Made by a program: the position numbers and the translations under genes. The notes beneath the pieces are model-generated. The model saw nothing but the letters and a program-made list of their open reading frames with translations, did not search any database and was not told the origin of the DNA. This document shows positions 1 to 7,653 of a DNA stretch of 64,000 bases, piece after piece (position 1 is the first letter of the stretch; each line of letters begins with the position of its first letter). Origin of the DNA: GCA-2683135 sp964507445 (GTDB lineage: Bacteria > Planctomycetota > GCA-002687715). The DNA is taken from the NCBI GenBank assembly GCA_964507445.1, contig CAZDQF010000007.1, positions 62,001 to 126,000 on the forward strand. The letters run 5' to 3'.

Positions 1-39
1 TACGGCGGCCAGCGTGATGATGGTCAAGAAGCGTTGCAT
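1..39 (-). CDS. Secreted protein, N-terminal fragment only
   Basis: Reading leftwards from an ATG at 39 the sequence encodes MQRFLTIITLAAV and then leaves the window. A purine-rich Shine-Dalgarno (AAGGAGAGGA) lies just upstream. A basic N-terminus followed by a hydrophobic run looks like a Sec signal peptide. It lies downstream of the secreted protein at 311-2383 on the same strand, with a terminator in between, so it probably has its own promoter in 40-240. Function cannot be judged from 13 residues. Confidence 0.6.
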   Translation of the reverse strand, partial: MQRFLTIITLAAV

Positions 40-239
40 GTCCTCTCCTTCCCTCGGGCGGGCGTGCGATGGGTCGGAGGTCCGATGCGTGGGCGACCGA
101 CTCCAAGCGCAGCAGCGGCAGGGCGACGGGGCTGCAGCCCGCGACAACCATCCTACGGAGGGGCTGCCGGTTTTTTTGGTTAGAAATCGTGGGCCCTGCT
201 CGGAGCGGGTCACTGGTTGTGTGACCACGGGCCGTGAGA

Positions 240-280
240 AACAAAAAACGGCGCGCGCCCGGGAGGGCGACGCGCCGTCC
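240..280 (-). terminator. Rho-independent terminator
   Basis: On the minus strand a GC-rich hairpin (arm CGGCGCGTCGCCC pairing with GGGCGCGCGCCG, one bulge) is followed directly by TTTTTTGTTT. It sits about 30 bases beyond the stop codon of the secreted protein at 311-2383 and is well placed to end that transcript. The remaining gene-free bases 40-240 hold a short palindrome (GGGCTGCAGCCC at 129-140) and no recognisable gene. Confidence 0.8.
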
Positions 281-310
281 TGCGGCATCAGCCGCGAGGG
301 GGTCGGTGGA

Positions 311-2383
311 TCAGAGGTTCACGCTGGAGGCGTTGGTCCCGGCGCCGTTGCTCGCCAGGTAGCCGATGGTGACGCAACCGTTGTCCCACACGATGGTGAC
401 CTGGAGGCCCGCCATGGCTTCGCCGGTGATGCCGTTGCCGCCATCCGTGTCCGCGTTGAAGCCGAAGGTCTCACCCGGGCCGAAGGGATCGCCGCCGGCG
501 CCGAAGGTGAAGGTCAGGATCGGAGTGTTGCCCGCGAGAGCAGCGGTGGTGGACCAGCCGCAGAAGGCGGCCGGGTCACAGCCCGGGACGATGGAGTTGG
601 TGGGACCGAAGTCCAGGCCCGGATCGGTGATGATGGTGCCTTCGCAGCCCGCCACGGCGGAGTTGCCGTTCTGGAAGTTGGCGGTGGTCACGGCCACGCC
701 GGTCATGCCGGTCTGGTCGTAGTCAAACACCGTGGTGTTGGCGCCGGCCACGTTCGCCTGGGTCCAGTCCAGGGTGATGGACAGGATGTTGGCGCCCATG
801 GAGTTGTTGGCGCAGGTCCAGTATGCGGTGCCGATGGGCACCGAGGCGCCGAAGTTGTTGGTGCCGGAGGCGCTGAAGGTGGCCCCCTGGGCGGTGCACG
901 GAGGGCTGCCCTGGGCGGTGAAGGTGGCGGTGTTGGTGGCGTAGCCCGGGAAGGGGTTGCCGGTGTAGATGCCGCCCACGTCAGCGACGAAGCCCTGGAC
1001 CGTGATCACCGCGCCGGCCGGGAAGAACAACGGCGGCGCCGGGAAGGACGCGGCCGGGTCGCCCACCAGTTGGGGTCCGAGGCCGATGGGAGTGAGGCCC
1101 GAGGGGACCCCCAGGGTGTTGCCCAATTCGAAGTTCGCCGCGGGGTTGGCCGCTGGAACCGAGAAGGCGGTGGGGATGATCAACTCGGGAACCCCCAGGG
1201 TGCTGCCGAAGACGCCGTCGATGTTGGCCATCAGGACGGCGGGAGCTCCCACGGGAAGGGTGCCGGAGGCGCCGATGCCGTACTGCCAGGTCAGGAGGTC
1301 ACCGTCGAAGAAGTTACGGTTGCCCGTGGTGAACCCGCCCGCCGCGAATGCGCCGGAGGCGTCCACTTCCACGGTAACCTCGTCCGGGTAGCCGGAACCG
1401 GGCGTCGGCGTGTACAGGTCGAGGCGCTGGAAGACGACGCTGTCAGGGGCGGCCTGTGAGAGGTACACCACTTCGCTGTAGGGCGACCCCGGGCTGGTGC
1501 GATAGGCCACGTCAGCGCCGCCCTGGGCGCCGCCCACGGCGCGGATCATCCGGTTGCCGGTCTCGAGTCCGGTGGCCGGGTCGATCTCCGCCATGTCGCC
1601 CTGGTTGGGGGAGGTGGAGGCCCAGAGGGTGCCGCGCTCCTTGTCCCAGCCGAGCCCGTAGATGGACCAGCTGCCGTTGAACGGCCAGGAGGCGAGGGGG
1701 TTGCCGGCGAGGTCGAACTCCACCAGGTCGGAGGCGAAGTTGGCCGTCCACAGCGAGCCGTTGCCGCCGTTACCGGCCGGGTTGTAGGCCAGGGCACGCG
1801 GGAACGCCGGGTGACTGCCGGAGCCGGTGGTGGACGGCGGATGCGCGATGGGGAAGGTCACCAGCTGGGGGCCGTTGTCGGCGACGATGGCGACGAAGGC
1901 GCCGGCCAGGGCGTAGTTGCCGTGGCGGTCGAAGCACTGAACTCCGGTGTCGTCACCGACCATGATGTACTCGCCGGAGCTGTCGGCGGCCATGTCCCGG
2001 TGCCCCCAGGTGGTGGCGTTGGACGCGGTGCTCTGGCTGAAGGAGTAGAGCAGGGTGCCGCTCATGTCGTACTGATAGACCGAGTGAGGTCCGGTCTGAA
2101 CCCAGGTCCCGGTGTTGGGGTCCGCGCTCCCGCGACCGGTCACCCAGAACGACTCCGCGTAGGCGGAGGGGTTGATGAGCTGGCCGAGGGTCGGCTGTGA
2201 GCCGGCGGCGGCGTTGGTGTACTCGACGCCCAGTAGCCCGGCGTTACCCGCGGTTCCGTTCACGGGGTCCGTGGGGGTCTGCGCATCGAAGGGGCCGGCG
2301 CTCACGCTGCCGACGCCCTGAGCGGCTACCGGGGCCGCGACCATGGCGACCAGCGTCAGGCTGATAACGAATCGAAACGACAT
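311..2383 (-). CDS. Large secreted protein with propeller-like N-terminal half
   Basis: The predicted protein has 690 residues. The ATG at 2383 is chosen because it follows a good Shine-Dalgarno (GGAGGACCTC) and opens a typical signal peptide, MSFRFVISLTLVAMVAAPVA, with likely cleavage after AQ. A longer reading from 2476 only adds non-signal residues. The first half is rich in short Gly/Trp/Asp segments (GSLWTANFASDLVEFDLAGN, GLGWDKERGTLWAS) that resemble blades of a beta-propeller. The C-terminal third is Thr/Asn/Gly-rich and looks like a beta-sandwich. No catalytic motif was recognised. It is monocistronic, with its own terminator. Likely an exported or surface protein; the fold is inferred from composition only. 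Confidence 0.75.
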   Translation of the reverse strand: MSFRFVISLTLVAMVAAPVAAQGVGSVSAGPFDAQTPTDPVNGTAGNAGLLGVEYTNAAAGSQPTLGQLINPSAYAESFWVTGRGSADPNTGTWVQTGPHSVYQYDMSGTLLYSFSQSTASNATTWGHRDMAADSSGEYIMVGDDTGVQCFDRHGNYALAGAFVAIVADNGPQLVTFPIAHPPSTTGSGSHPAFPRALAYNPAGNGGNGSLWTANFASDLVEFDLAGNPLASWPFNGSWSIYGLGWDKERGTLWASTSPNQGDMAEIDPATGLETGNRMIRAVGGAQGGADVAYRTSPGSPYSEVVYLSQAAPDSVVFQRLDLYTPTPGSGYPDEVTVEVDASGAFAAGGFTTGNRNFFDGDLLTWQYGIGASGTLPVGAPAVLMANIDGVFGSTLGVPELIIPTAFSVPAANPAANFELGNTLGVPSGLTPIGLGPQLVGDPAASFPAPPLFFPAGAVITVQGFVADVGGIYTGNPFPGYATNTATFTAQGSPPCTAQGATFSASGTNNFGASVPIGTAYWTCANNSMGANILSITLDWTQANVAGANTTVFDYDQTGMTGVAVTTANFQNGNSAVAGCEGTIITDPGLDFGPTNSIVPGCDPAAFCGWSTTAALAGNTPILTFTFGAGGDPFGPGETFGFNADTDGGNGITGEAMAGLQVTIVWDNGCVTIGYLASNGAGTNASSVNL

Positions 2384-2540
2384 GAGGTCCTCCGTTGGCG
2401 GGTCGCCGTCGAACGCGGAGGGCCCGCGCGCAACGTGCACGGAGTCACCCGTAGCACTCGATCGACGATGCCGCATTGACTAAGGGGAACGGGGTTTCTG
2501 CCCCGAAACAGCCCCCGACCTTCACACGTTGGTCGCGGCC

Positions 2541-3797
2541 ATGTCAACCCCGATCCCCGGGGTGGCGGATGGTCGCGCTGCGGCCCCCCTTGCGGTGGCG
2601 GGTTCCGGATCTGACCATGGGGTCGTGAGCGAGCCAGCGGCATCCCACGGGCGGACCCTGGAGGCGGTCTTCGGCGAGGGTCGGAGGCCATGCCGAACGC
2701 TCAGGGTCCCGTACCGGATCAGCCCCCTGGGCGCCCACACGGACCATCAGGACGGCGTCACCTGTGGGTTCGCAACGGATCGGGGGATCACGATCTCGTT
2801 CCGCCCTGGATCGGATCGTGTGGCGCGCGTGGTGTCAGATGATCACCAGGAGGTGGCGGAGGTCCCTCTGTCCACCTCGGCCGCGCCTTCCCAGGAGTCC
2901 TGGACCGCGTACGTCTGGGGCGTGGTCCAGGCCCTGATGGAGGACTACCACCTCGACCAGGGGATGGAGGCCCACGTGGTCGGTGGGCTGCCTTCCGGTG
3001 GCATCGGTAGCAGCGCCGCGGTTCAGGTGGCCGTGCTCCTGGCCCTGGCAGAGATCAACCAGCTGCGCATTGATCCCATGGAGGGCGCGAAACTGGTGCA
3101 GCGGGCGGAGCAACGGGCGACAGGGGTCGCCGTAGGGTTGTTGGACCCGGTGACCATTCTCCACGGGAAGGACGACACCCTCATCTGGATCGATTGTCGT
3201 GCGGAGCAGGTGCGTCTGCACCGGGCAGCCCGGCGAGCGCCGTCGTGCGACTGGTACCTGATCGACTCCGGGGTGCCCCGCCGGTTGCAGGAGACGCCCT
3301 ACAACCAGCGGGTGGCGGAGTGTGGCGAAGCTGGTCGGCGGTTGGGGGCCACCTCCGTGCCTCCCGTCCTGCGGGACGTGACACCGGAGACCTACCGGAG
3401 AGGACGCAAGGACCTGGCACCAGCGCTGGTGAGGCGGGCGGAGCATTACTTCTCCGAGGTCAAGCGGGTCAAGCTGGGCACGCAGGCGTTCTCGCGAGGA
3501 GATCTCGTCGGGTTCGGTCGGCTCATGTGGGCCTCGGCGGAGAGCCTCACCAACAACCTGGACTGCGGCACGCCGGAGGTGCGGACCTTGCTGGACGAGC
3601 TTCGCGGCGCCTCCGGGGTGCTGGGCGCGAGTTATGCCGGTGCCGGTTGGGGTGGATTGGTGCAGGTCCTGGCGCAGCCTGATGCCCGTTCGGCGATCGA
3701 GTCGGCGATCGCTCGCTATGCGGGGCTCTGTCCCGGGGCGGGGGCGGGAGCAGCCATCTACGAGGTCGCCATGGGCGGGGTGTCTCTTGAAGGCTGA
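2541..3797 (+). CDS. GHMP-family kinase, galactokinase-like
   Basis: The predicted protein has 418 residues, close to the usual galactokinase size. Three GHMP signatures are visible: a substrate-binding motif RISPLGAHTDHQDG near residues 57-70, the phosphate loop GGLPSGGIGSSAA near 149-161, and the C-terminal GAGWGG near 368. The first motif differs from the textbook galactokinase form (GRVNLIGEHTDYNGG), having A for E before HTD, so the sugar could be galactose, galacturonate or another hexose. The ATG at 2541 has no clear ribosome-binding site; a TTG at 2529 is possible. Its stop overlaps the next gene by 11 bases, suggesting coupling. The family phosphorylates sugar C1 in the cytoplasm using ATP. 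Confidence 0.8.
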   Translation: MSTPIPGVADGRAAAPLAVAGSGSDHGVVSEPAASHGRTLEAVFGEGRRPCRTLRVPYRISPLGAHTDHQDGVTCGFATDRGITISFRPGSDRVARVVSDDHQEVAEVPLSTSAAPSQESWTAYVWGVVQALMEDYHLDQGMEAHVVGGLPSGGIGSSAAVQVAVLLALAEINQLRIDPMEGAKLVQRAEQRATGVAVGLLDPVTILHGKDDTLIWIDCRAEQVRLHRAARRAPSCDWYLIDSGVPRRLQETPYNQRVAECGEAGRRLGATSVPPVLRDVTPETYRRGRKDLAPALVRRAEHYFSEVKRVKLGTQAFSRGDLVGFGRLMWASAESLTNNLDCGTPEVRTLLDELRGASGVLGASYAGAGWGGLVQVLAQPDARSAIESAIARYAGLCPGAGAGAAIYEVAMGGVSLEG

Positions 3798-4326
3798 GCG
3801 GCGCCTCGAGCGTGCGGAGGAGGACGTACGCGCGGCCAACCGCATCGCCCAGGCCCTGATCACCGGCGCCTCCGGGGACCCGGATCGCTGGAGGGGCACG
3901 GGTCACGGCCGCTGGGGCACCGCCCAGTTGGTACATCACCTATCGATGACGGGGACGGCAGTGCTGGACGGTCTACGGGTGGTCGCGGCCTCCGGGGCGT
4001 TGACCCGGCCTCGGGCGCGGAGCCCGAGGCAGGCCGCTACCCTGAAGGCGCTCATGCTGACCTGGCACCTGCCTGCGGACCTGCGTCCGTTGCCCGGCAC
4101 GGACCCCGACGCCGTCGTCCTCCCGGCCCGGGACCTGGCGCGGCAGCACACGGAATGGACCGCGGGCTTCGTCGCGTTGCTGCGCTCGAACACCGTCGGT
4201 TTCCTGGAACACGTGCGCTGGTCTCATCCTCGCTACGGGGACCTGGACGCCTTGGAGTGGGCTCGGTTTCTACGCATTTACTTTCGCAAGAACGAGTTGC
4301 GGTCACCGGTGGATGGCGGTGGATGA
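3787..4326 (+). CDS. DinB-like four-helix protein
   Basis: The predicted protein has 179 residues from a TTG at 3787 that overlaps the kinase stop. No ATG is available near the start of the conserved part, and a G-rich stretch (GGGCGGGG) lies upstream. The C-terminal segment HPRYGDLDALEWARFLRIYF resembles the closing helix of DinB/DUF1569-type proteins, where His residues often bind a metal. A second His-containing segment (LVHHLSM) near residue 50 fits the usual H...H spacing of the fold. DinB-fold enzymes include thiol-dependent transferases; the substrate here is unknown. Translational coupling to the sugar kinase may be no more than gene packing. Confidence 0.6.
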   Translation: MKAERRLERAEEDVRAANRIAQALITGASGDPDRWRGTGHGRWGTAQLVHHLSMTGTAVLDGLRVVAASGALTRPRARSPRQAATLKALMLTWHLPADLRPLPGTDPDAVVLPARDLARQHTEWTAGFVALLRSNTVGFLEHVRWSHPRYGDLDALEWARFLRIYFRKNELRSPVDGGG

Positions 4327-4364
4327 GCGGTCTCAACCGAGTTTCGCTTTCAGCAGCGGAACCG

Positions 4365-4376
4365 GGCACTTATGAT
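4365..4376 (+). promoter_or_regulatory. Candidate -10 element upstream of the pseudo-receiver gene
   Basis: TATGAT at 4371-4376 is a good -10 hexamer in the 104-base gap before the gene at 4431. A weak TTTCAG lies about 17 bases upstream. Only the -10 is convincing. Confidence 0.3.
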
Positions 4377-4430
4377 GGGGTCTATCGAGAAACTGACAGG
4401 GACCAGAGGTCCCGGAGGAGGAACGGGGGA

Positions 4431-4829
4431 ATGCGCAAATCGAAGGTCATGATCGTGGCCTCCAGTCCGTTCCAGCTGGCCTTGATGGGGGATCTGCTTG
4501 AGGCCAACGAGATCACCACCTTGCGGGAATCCTCGGTGGAAGCTGCGGTCGCGGCGCTGGACACCGTGAGCCCCGTGATGATCGTGGTGGATCTCGATCT
4601 GGCGGAGGCGGATTGCAAGGCGCTGGACCGTCTCAAGGGCAAGGCCAAGGAGTGCGCCGTGCCCTTGCTCCTGGTCGCGGAGAAGGGGCAGCGTGCGGTG
4701 GCTGAGCAAGTGCTGGGCGGCCTGAACGCCGAGACCGTTGAGAAGCCCATCGATACCAGCGGGTTCCCACGCAAGGTGGTCCAGGAGATCCGACGGCACA
4801 CGACCATGTCGCGCCCTGCGGAAGCCTGA
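4431..4829 (+). CDS. Receiver-like (pseudo-receiver) protein
   Basis: The predicted protein has 132 residues, the size of a stand-alone response-regulator receiver domain. The ATG at 4431 follows a strong Shine-Dalgarno (GGAGGAGGAAC). It starts with a beta strand (KVMIVASS), has VMIVVDLDLAEADCK where the phospho-acceptor Asp strand should be, and VEKPI near residue 105 matching the conserved Lys-Pro of receivers. The acidic pair expected after strand beta1 is replaced by ASSPF, so Mg2+-dependent phosphorylation is doubtful. No output domain or partner kinase gene adjoins it. The likely role is protein-protein signalling. Confidence 0.65.
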   Translation: MRKSKVMIVASSPFQLALMGDLLEANEITTLRESSVEAAVAALDTVSPVMIVVDLDLAEADCKALDRLKGKAKECAVPLLLVAEKGQRAVAEQVLGGLNAETVEKPIDTSGFPRKVVQEIRRHTTMSRPAEA

Positions 4830-4865
4830 CAGATGGCCCCTCTGAATTCGTGGCACGCTGCGTCC

Positions 4866-5324
4866 ATGACCCGTGGGATGCCCCCTGTCCTCGTCGTCGT
4901 GTTGCTGCTCTCCGGTTGCGGCGGACCCTCGGCGCCCGTGGACCAGGGGGGTGGGGCGGTGATGGAGGAGCCGCACCCCGACGCCATGCGCGCCATGGGT
5001 TGGCTGGAGTTCGCTGACCTCTCCTTGCATGTGCAGGCGGACGGCCGATCTCCCAGCGGCCCCCATGTTCGCGGTTGGGTCCTCGGAGGGACGTTCGCTC
5101 CGAGCGGAGACGTGGTCGGTGGTGGCGGTCCGAGGCCCCGCGGGCGGATCCTCACCCCCGGGTTCCTGGAGTTGCGGACCCGCGCCTTCGTTCGGCGCGA
5201 TGGTGATCGCCCTCCACAGGCCCCCTATGTGGACGGGCTACAGGACGCCGAGACCGGTGGCTTCCATCCCACCTCGCCGGTTCGCCGCGAGGCGGTGAAG
5301 CCGGCGGCCGAATCCGGTCGTTGA
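4866..5324 (+). CDS. Small lipoprotein of unknown function
   Basis: The predicted protein has 152 residues starting MTRGMPPVLVVVLLLSGCGG. The run ending LLSGC is a lipobox, so Cys would be lipidated after signal peptidase II cleavage. The start at 4866 gives a normal-length signal; an in-frame ATG at 4833 would add 11 residues. The mature part is Pro/Gly/Arg-rich with no recognised domain. Its stop overlaps the mutY ATG in a TGATG arrangement. The function is unknown. Confidence 0.6.
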   Translation: MTRGMPPVLVVVLLLSGCGGPSAPVDQGGGAVMEEPHPDAMRAMGWLEFADLSLHVQADGRSPSGPHVRGWVLGGTFAPSGDVVGGGGPRPRGRILTPGFLELRTRAFVRRDGDRPPQAPYVDGLQDAETGGFHPTSPVRREAVKPAAESGR

Positions 5325-6370
5325 TGGGTTTCGGCGCGCGCCTGCTGGACTGGTTCCGGTCCAACGCACGGGATCTGCCGTGGCGCCATGACCGCAGCCC
5401 GTACACGACCTGGGTGAGCGAGGTCATGTTGCAGCAGACCACGGTGGACGTGGTCGTCGCTCGTTACGGTCCGTTCCTGAGTCGGTTCCCCGATCTCCGT
5501 GTGCTCGCGGAGGCGACGGCGGACGAGGTGGTGGCGGCGTGGTCGGGCCTGGGGTACTACCGGCGGGCCCGTGGGCTCCACGCCGGTGCGCGGGCGGTCA
5601 TGGAACGGTTCCACGGAGAGGTCCCGCGGGAGCGTGGAGACCTGCTCGGGTTGCCCGGCGTCGGGGACTACACCTGCGCCGCCATCCGCAGCATGGCGTT
5701 CAACGAGCCCGACCCCCCGATCGACGGGAACGTGGCGCGGGTGGCGTCGCGGGTCTACGGAGACGACGGCGACGTGGGGTCCGCGGCCACTCGCCGCCGG
5801 TTGGCGGACCGCCTCCAGGAGGAGGTCCCTGCGGACCAGGGAGCCGCGTTCGCCGAAGCGCTGATCGAGCTGGGAGCCCTGGTCTGTCGGCCGAAGGACC
5901 CGGCTTGCGGTGATTGCCCCGTACGCTCTCATTGTGACGCCCGCGCGGACGGTCGGGTGACGGAGCTACCCGTCAAGAAGGCCCAGCGTCGGTCCGTGGC
6001 CGTGCTCTCGTCACGGGTCCTGGCGGAGCGACGTGGTCGGGTGCTGCTGCATTCGAGACCCGCGTCCGCGTCGCTCTTGCCCGGGTTCCTCGAGCTACCG
6101 GGTCGTTGGGGGCCCGAAGGGGAGGACCCGCGCGTGGTGGCGGGGGAGGTCTTGCGGGAGATCGGATTCGCCGACTTCGAGGTCCTGGAACCTCTCTCTC
6201 GGGCTCGCCACGCCATCACCCATCACCGCATCCAGGCGGTGGCGGTCAAGGCGGTGGTGCGCGGCTCTGCTCCCGACGGCTACGCATTCCATGCATGGGA
6301 CGAGCTGGACCGCCGGCGTCTGACCACGGAGACCAGGAAGCTGTTGTCCGGTCGGGAGGCGACGGCATGA
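5324..6370 (+). CDS. mutY: A/G-specific adenine DNA glycosylase
   Basis: The predicted protein has 348 residues, typical for MutY, which removes adenine mispaired with 8-oxoguanine. The catalytic Glu lies in SEVMLQQT (E33), the helix-hairpin-helix is GLPGVGDYT, and the catalytic Asp lies in PIDGNVARV. The [4Fe-4S] loop has the canonical C-x6-C-x2-C-x5-C spacing (CRPKDPACGDCPVRSHC, about residues 187-203). A C-terminal NUDIX-like recognition domain follows, with FLELPGRWG. The start overlaps the lipoprotein stop, and the gene's own stop overlaps the TPR gene by four bases, so three genes may be co-translated. Confidence 0.95.
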   Translation: MGFGARLLDWFRSNARDLPWRHDRSPYTTWVSEVMLQQTTVDVVVARYGPFLSRFPDLRVLAEATADEVVAAWSGLGYYRRARGLHAGARAVMERFHGEVPRERGDLLGLPGVGDYTCAAIRSMAFNEPDPPIDGNVARVASRVYGDDGDVGSAATRRRLADRLQEEVPADQGAAFAEALIELGALVCRPKDPACGDCPVRSHCDARADGRVTELPVKKAQRRSVAVLSSRVLAERRGRVLLHSRPASASLLPGFLELPGRWGPEGEDPRVVAGEVLREIGFADFEVLEPLSRARHAITHHRIQAVAVKAVVRGSAPDGYAFHAWDELDRRRLTTETRKLLSGREATA

Positions 6371-7335
6371 GCCGGCGACCGTGGAATCGTCGGCGCGGCG
6401 GTGGTCGCGGTGCGCCCCGCGGCCGGGATGGCAGGCGGTCTCGCGCGGAGCAAGCGGACGAGCTTCTGCTGCAGGCGTGGAAGCACCGTCAGGAGGGTCA
6501 GATCGTGCCGGCCATGGAGGCGGCCGGTCGGGCCGTGTACATGGACCCTCAGCGCCCCGACGGGTACCTGGTGCTCGGTGACCTGAACCTGGGGTTGGGG
6601 GACCTGGAGGAAGCCCGGGCGGCGTTCCACTCCGCCCGCTCCAAGGCCGGTCGGGTGGCGCGGGACGGCGGCGGTGAGGAGCTCCTGACCGAGGCGCTGA
6701 CGGGGCTGGCTCGCTGTGACCTGTTGGCGGGCGCCCACGAGCAGGCCCTCGGCTCCCTGCGTCGGGTGCTGGAGAGCGATCCCGAGGACCGGGGCGGCGT
6801 TCGGCAGCTCGTGGCCGAGGTGGAGCTGCAGCTGGGGAGGCCCGCGGCGTGCCTGGACTCCCTGACGGATCTGAGCGCCGCCCAGGCCGACGGCTGGTTG
6901 GTGTCCAGCCTGGCCAATTTCGAGCTGGGACGCCTGGAGCACGGCGCGGGCCTCGCCCACGGCGCCCTGCTGCGTAACCCCTATCTCCCCGCGTGCCTCG
7001 TCGGTGAAGACCCGCCGGACCTGGGGATCGTTCACGGCGCAGAGGGCTCGGACCCCACGTTCGCGGCGGACGTGGCGGAGCGTCTGGCGCCGTGGTTGGA
7101 GGAGCACCATGATGTCCTGGACGCGTTCTGCCGCGCTGCCACGACCCCCCTCGTCATGGAGGAGGTCTCGGACCTGGTGGAGGCCGCGCGGGGACTGAAC
7201 AGGGAGGAGGACGCCGCGATCCGCGCCTCCCTGATCGCCCGGGTCACGGAGTTGAGGGACCCGGAGCGGATCATGGCTCAGGCTCCGCGGGTGGCTTCCC
7301 AGATGAACAGCGGGGGTCCTCCGACGGAGGTCTGA
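6367..7335 (+). CDS. TPR-repeat protein
   Basis: The predicted protein has 322 residues from an ATG that overlaps the mutY stop (ATGA). A very basic N-terminus (RRPWNRRRGGGRG) is followed by tetratricopeptide-like helical pairs, for example AAGRAVYMDPQRPDGYLVLG and ALGSLRRVLESDPEDRGGV. There is no signal peptide, so it is probably cytoplasmic. TPR proteins act as protein-binding scaffolds; the partner is unknown. A Gly-rich basic leader could contact nucleic acid, which is speculation. The transcript faces a small convergent gene across a hairpin. Confidence 0.7.
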   Translation: MSRRPWNRRRGGGRGAPRGRDGRRSRAEQADELLLQAWKHRQEGQIVPAMEAAGRAVYMDPQRPDGYLVLGDLNLGLGDLEEARAAFHSARSKAGRVARDGGGEELLTEALTGLARCDLLAGAHEQALGSLRRVLESDPEDRGGVRQLVAEVELQLGRPAACLDSLTDLSAAQADGWLVSSLANFELGRLEHGAGLAHGALLRNPYLPACLVGEDPPDLGIVHGAEGSDPTFAADVAERLAPWLEEHHDVLDAFCRAATTPLVMEEVSDLVEAARGLNREEDAAIRASLIARVTELRDPERIMAQAPRVASQMNSGGPPTEV

Positions 7336-7341
7336 CCCGGG

Positions 7342-7369
7342 CGCTCCTGACCCGCTCCTGTCAGGAGCG
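7342..7369. terminator. Hairpin between convergent genes
   Basis: CGCTCCTGA (7342-7350) pairs perfectly with TCAGGAGCG (7361-7369) across a 10-base loop. The right arm includes the stop codon of the minus-strand gene. No T-run follows on either strand, so if it terminates transcription it is not a classical intrinsic terminator. Confidence 0.45.
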
Positions 7370-7573
7370 AGGGGTGGTGTCTTCGAGGGGTTTGTGGCCT
7401 CGCCGCTTCTGCGCGCGGGCTCGCATGACCATGCCCACCACCATGAGGGCGATGAGGAGCATGCAGGCGGAGATGGCGATGATGCGCACCGCGTCCGGGT
7501 CCGCTTTCTCAAGGGCGAGGGCGCCAGCCCCCACCAGCACGATGGACAACAGGATGATGACCTCTGCTCTCAT
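7361..7573 (-). CDS. Small two-helix membrane protein
   Basis: The predicted protein has 70 residues with two hydrophobic segments (EVIILLSIVLVGAGALAL and IIAISACMLLIALMVVGMVM) and a basic C-terminal tail (RARAQKRRGHK). The short loop between them is charged. The pattern is that of a genuine small inner-membrane protein, not a chance reading. It is divergent from the MscS-type gene, 80 bases away, and might be a partner of that channel, but nothing in the sequence shows this. No family was recognised. Confidence 0.55.
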   Translation of the reverse strand: MRAEVIILLSIVLVGAGALALEKADPDAVRIIAISACMLLIALMVVGMVMRARAQKRRGHKPLEDTTPRS

Positions 7574-7653
7574 GGTGTCTCGCTACCGGTGTTCCCGGGC
7601 GATGCTACCATCTGGCCGCCGCCAGCCCACGGTCGGCAAAGGAGGGGAATCGC

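Noticed and set aside
129..140. GGGCTGCAGCCC palindrome as an operator
   Set aside because: A 12-base GC palindrome near no clear promoter element is expected by chance in this composition.
14..1459. 481-codon plus-strand open frame opposite the first secreted protein
   Set aside because: Gly/Val/Arg-rich antisense frame; the minus-strand reading has a signal peptide, ribosome-binding site and terminator.
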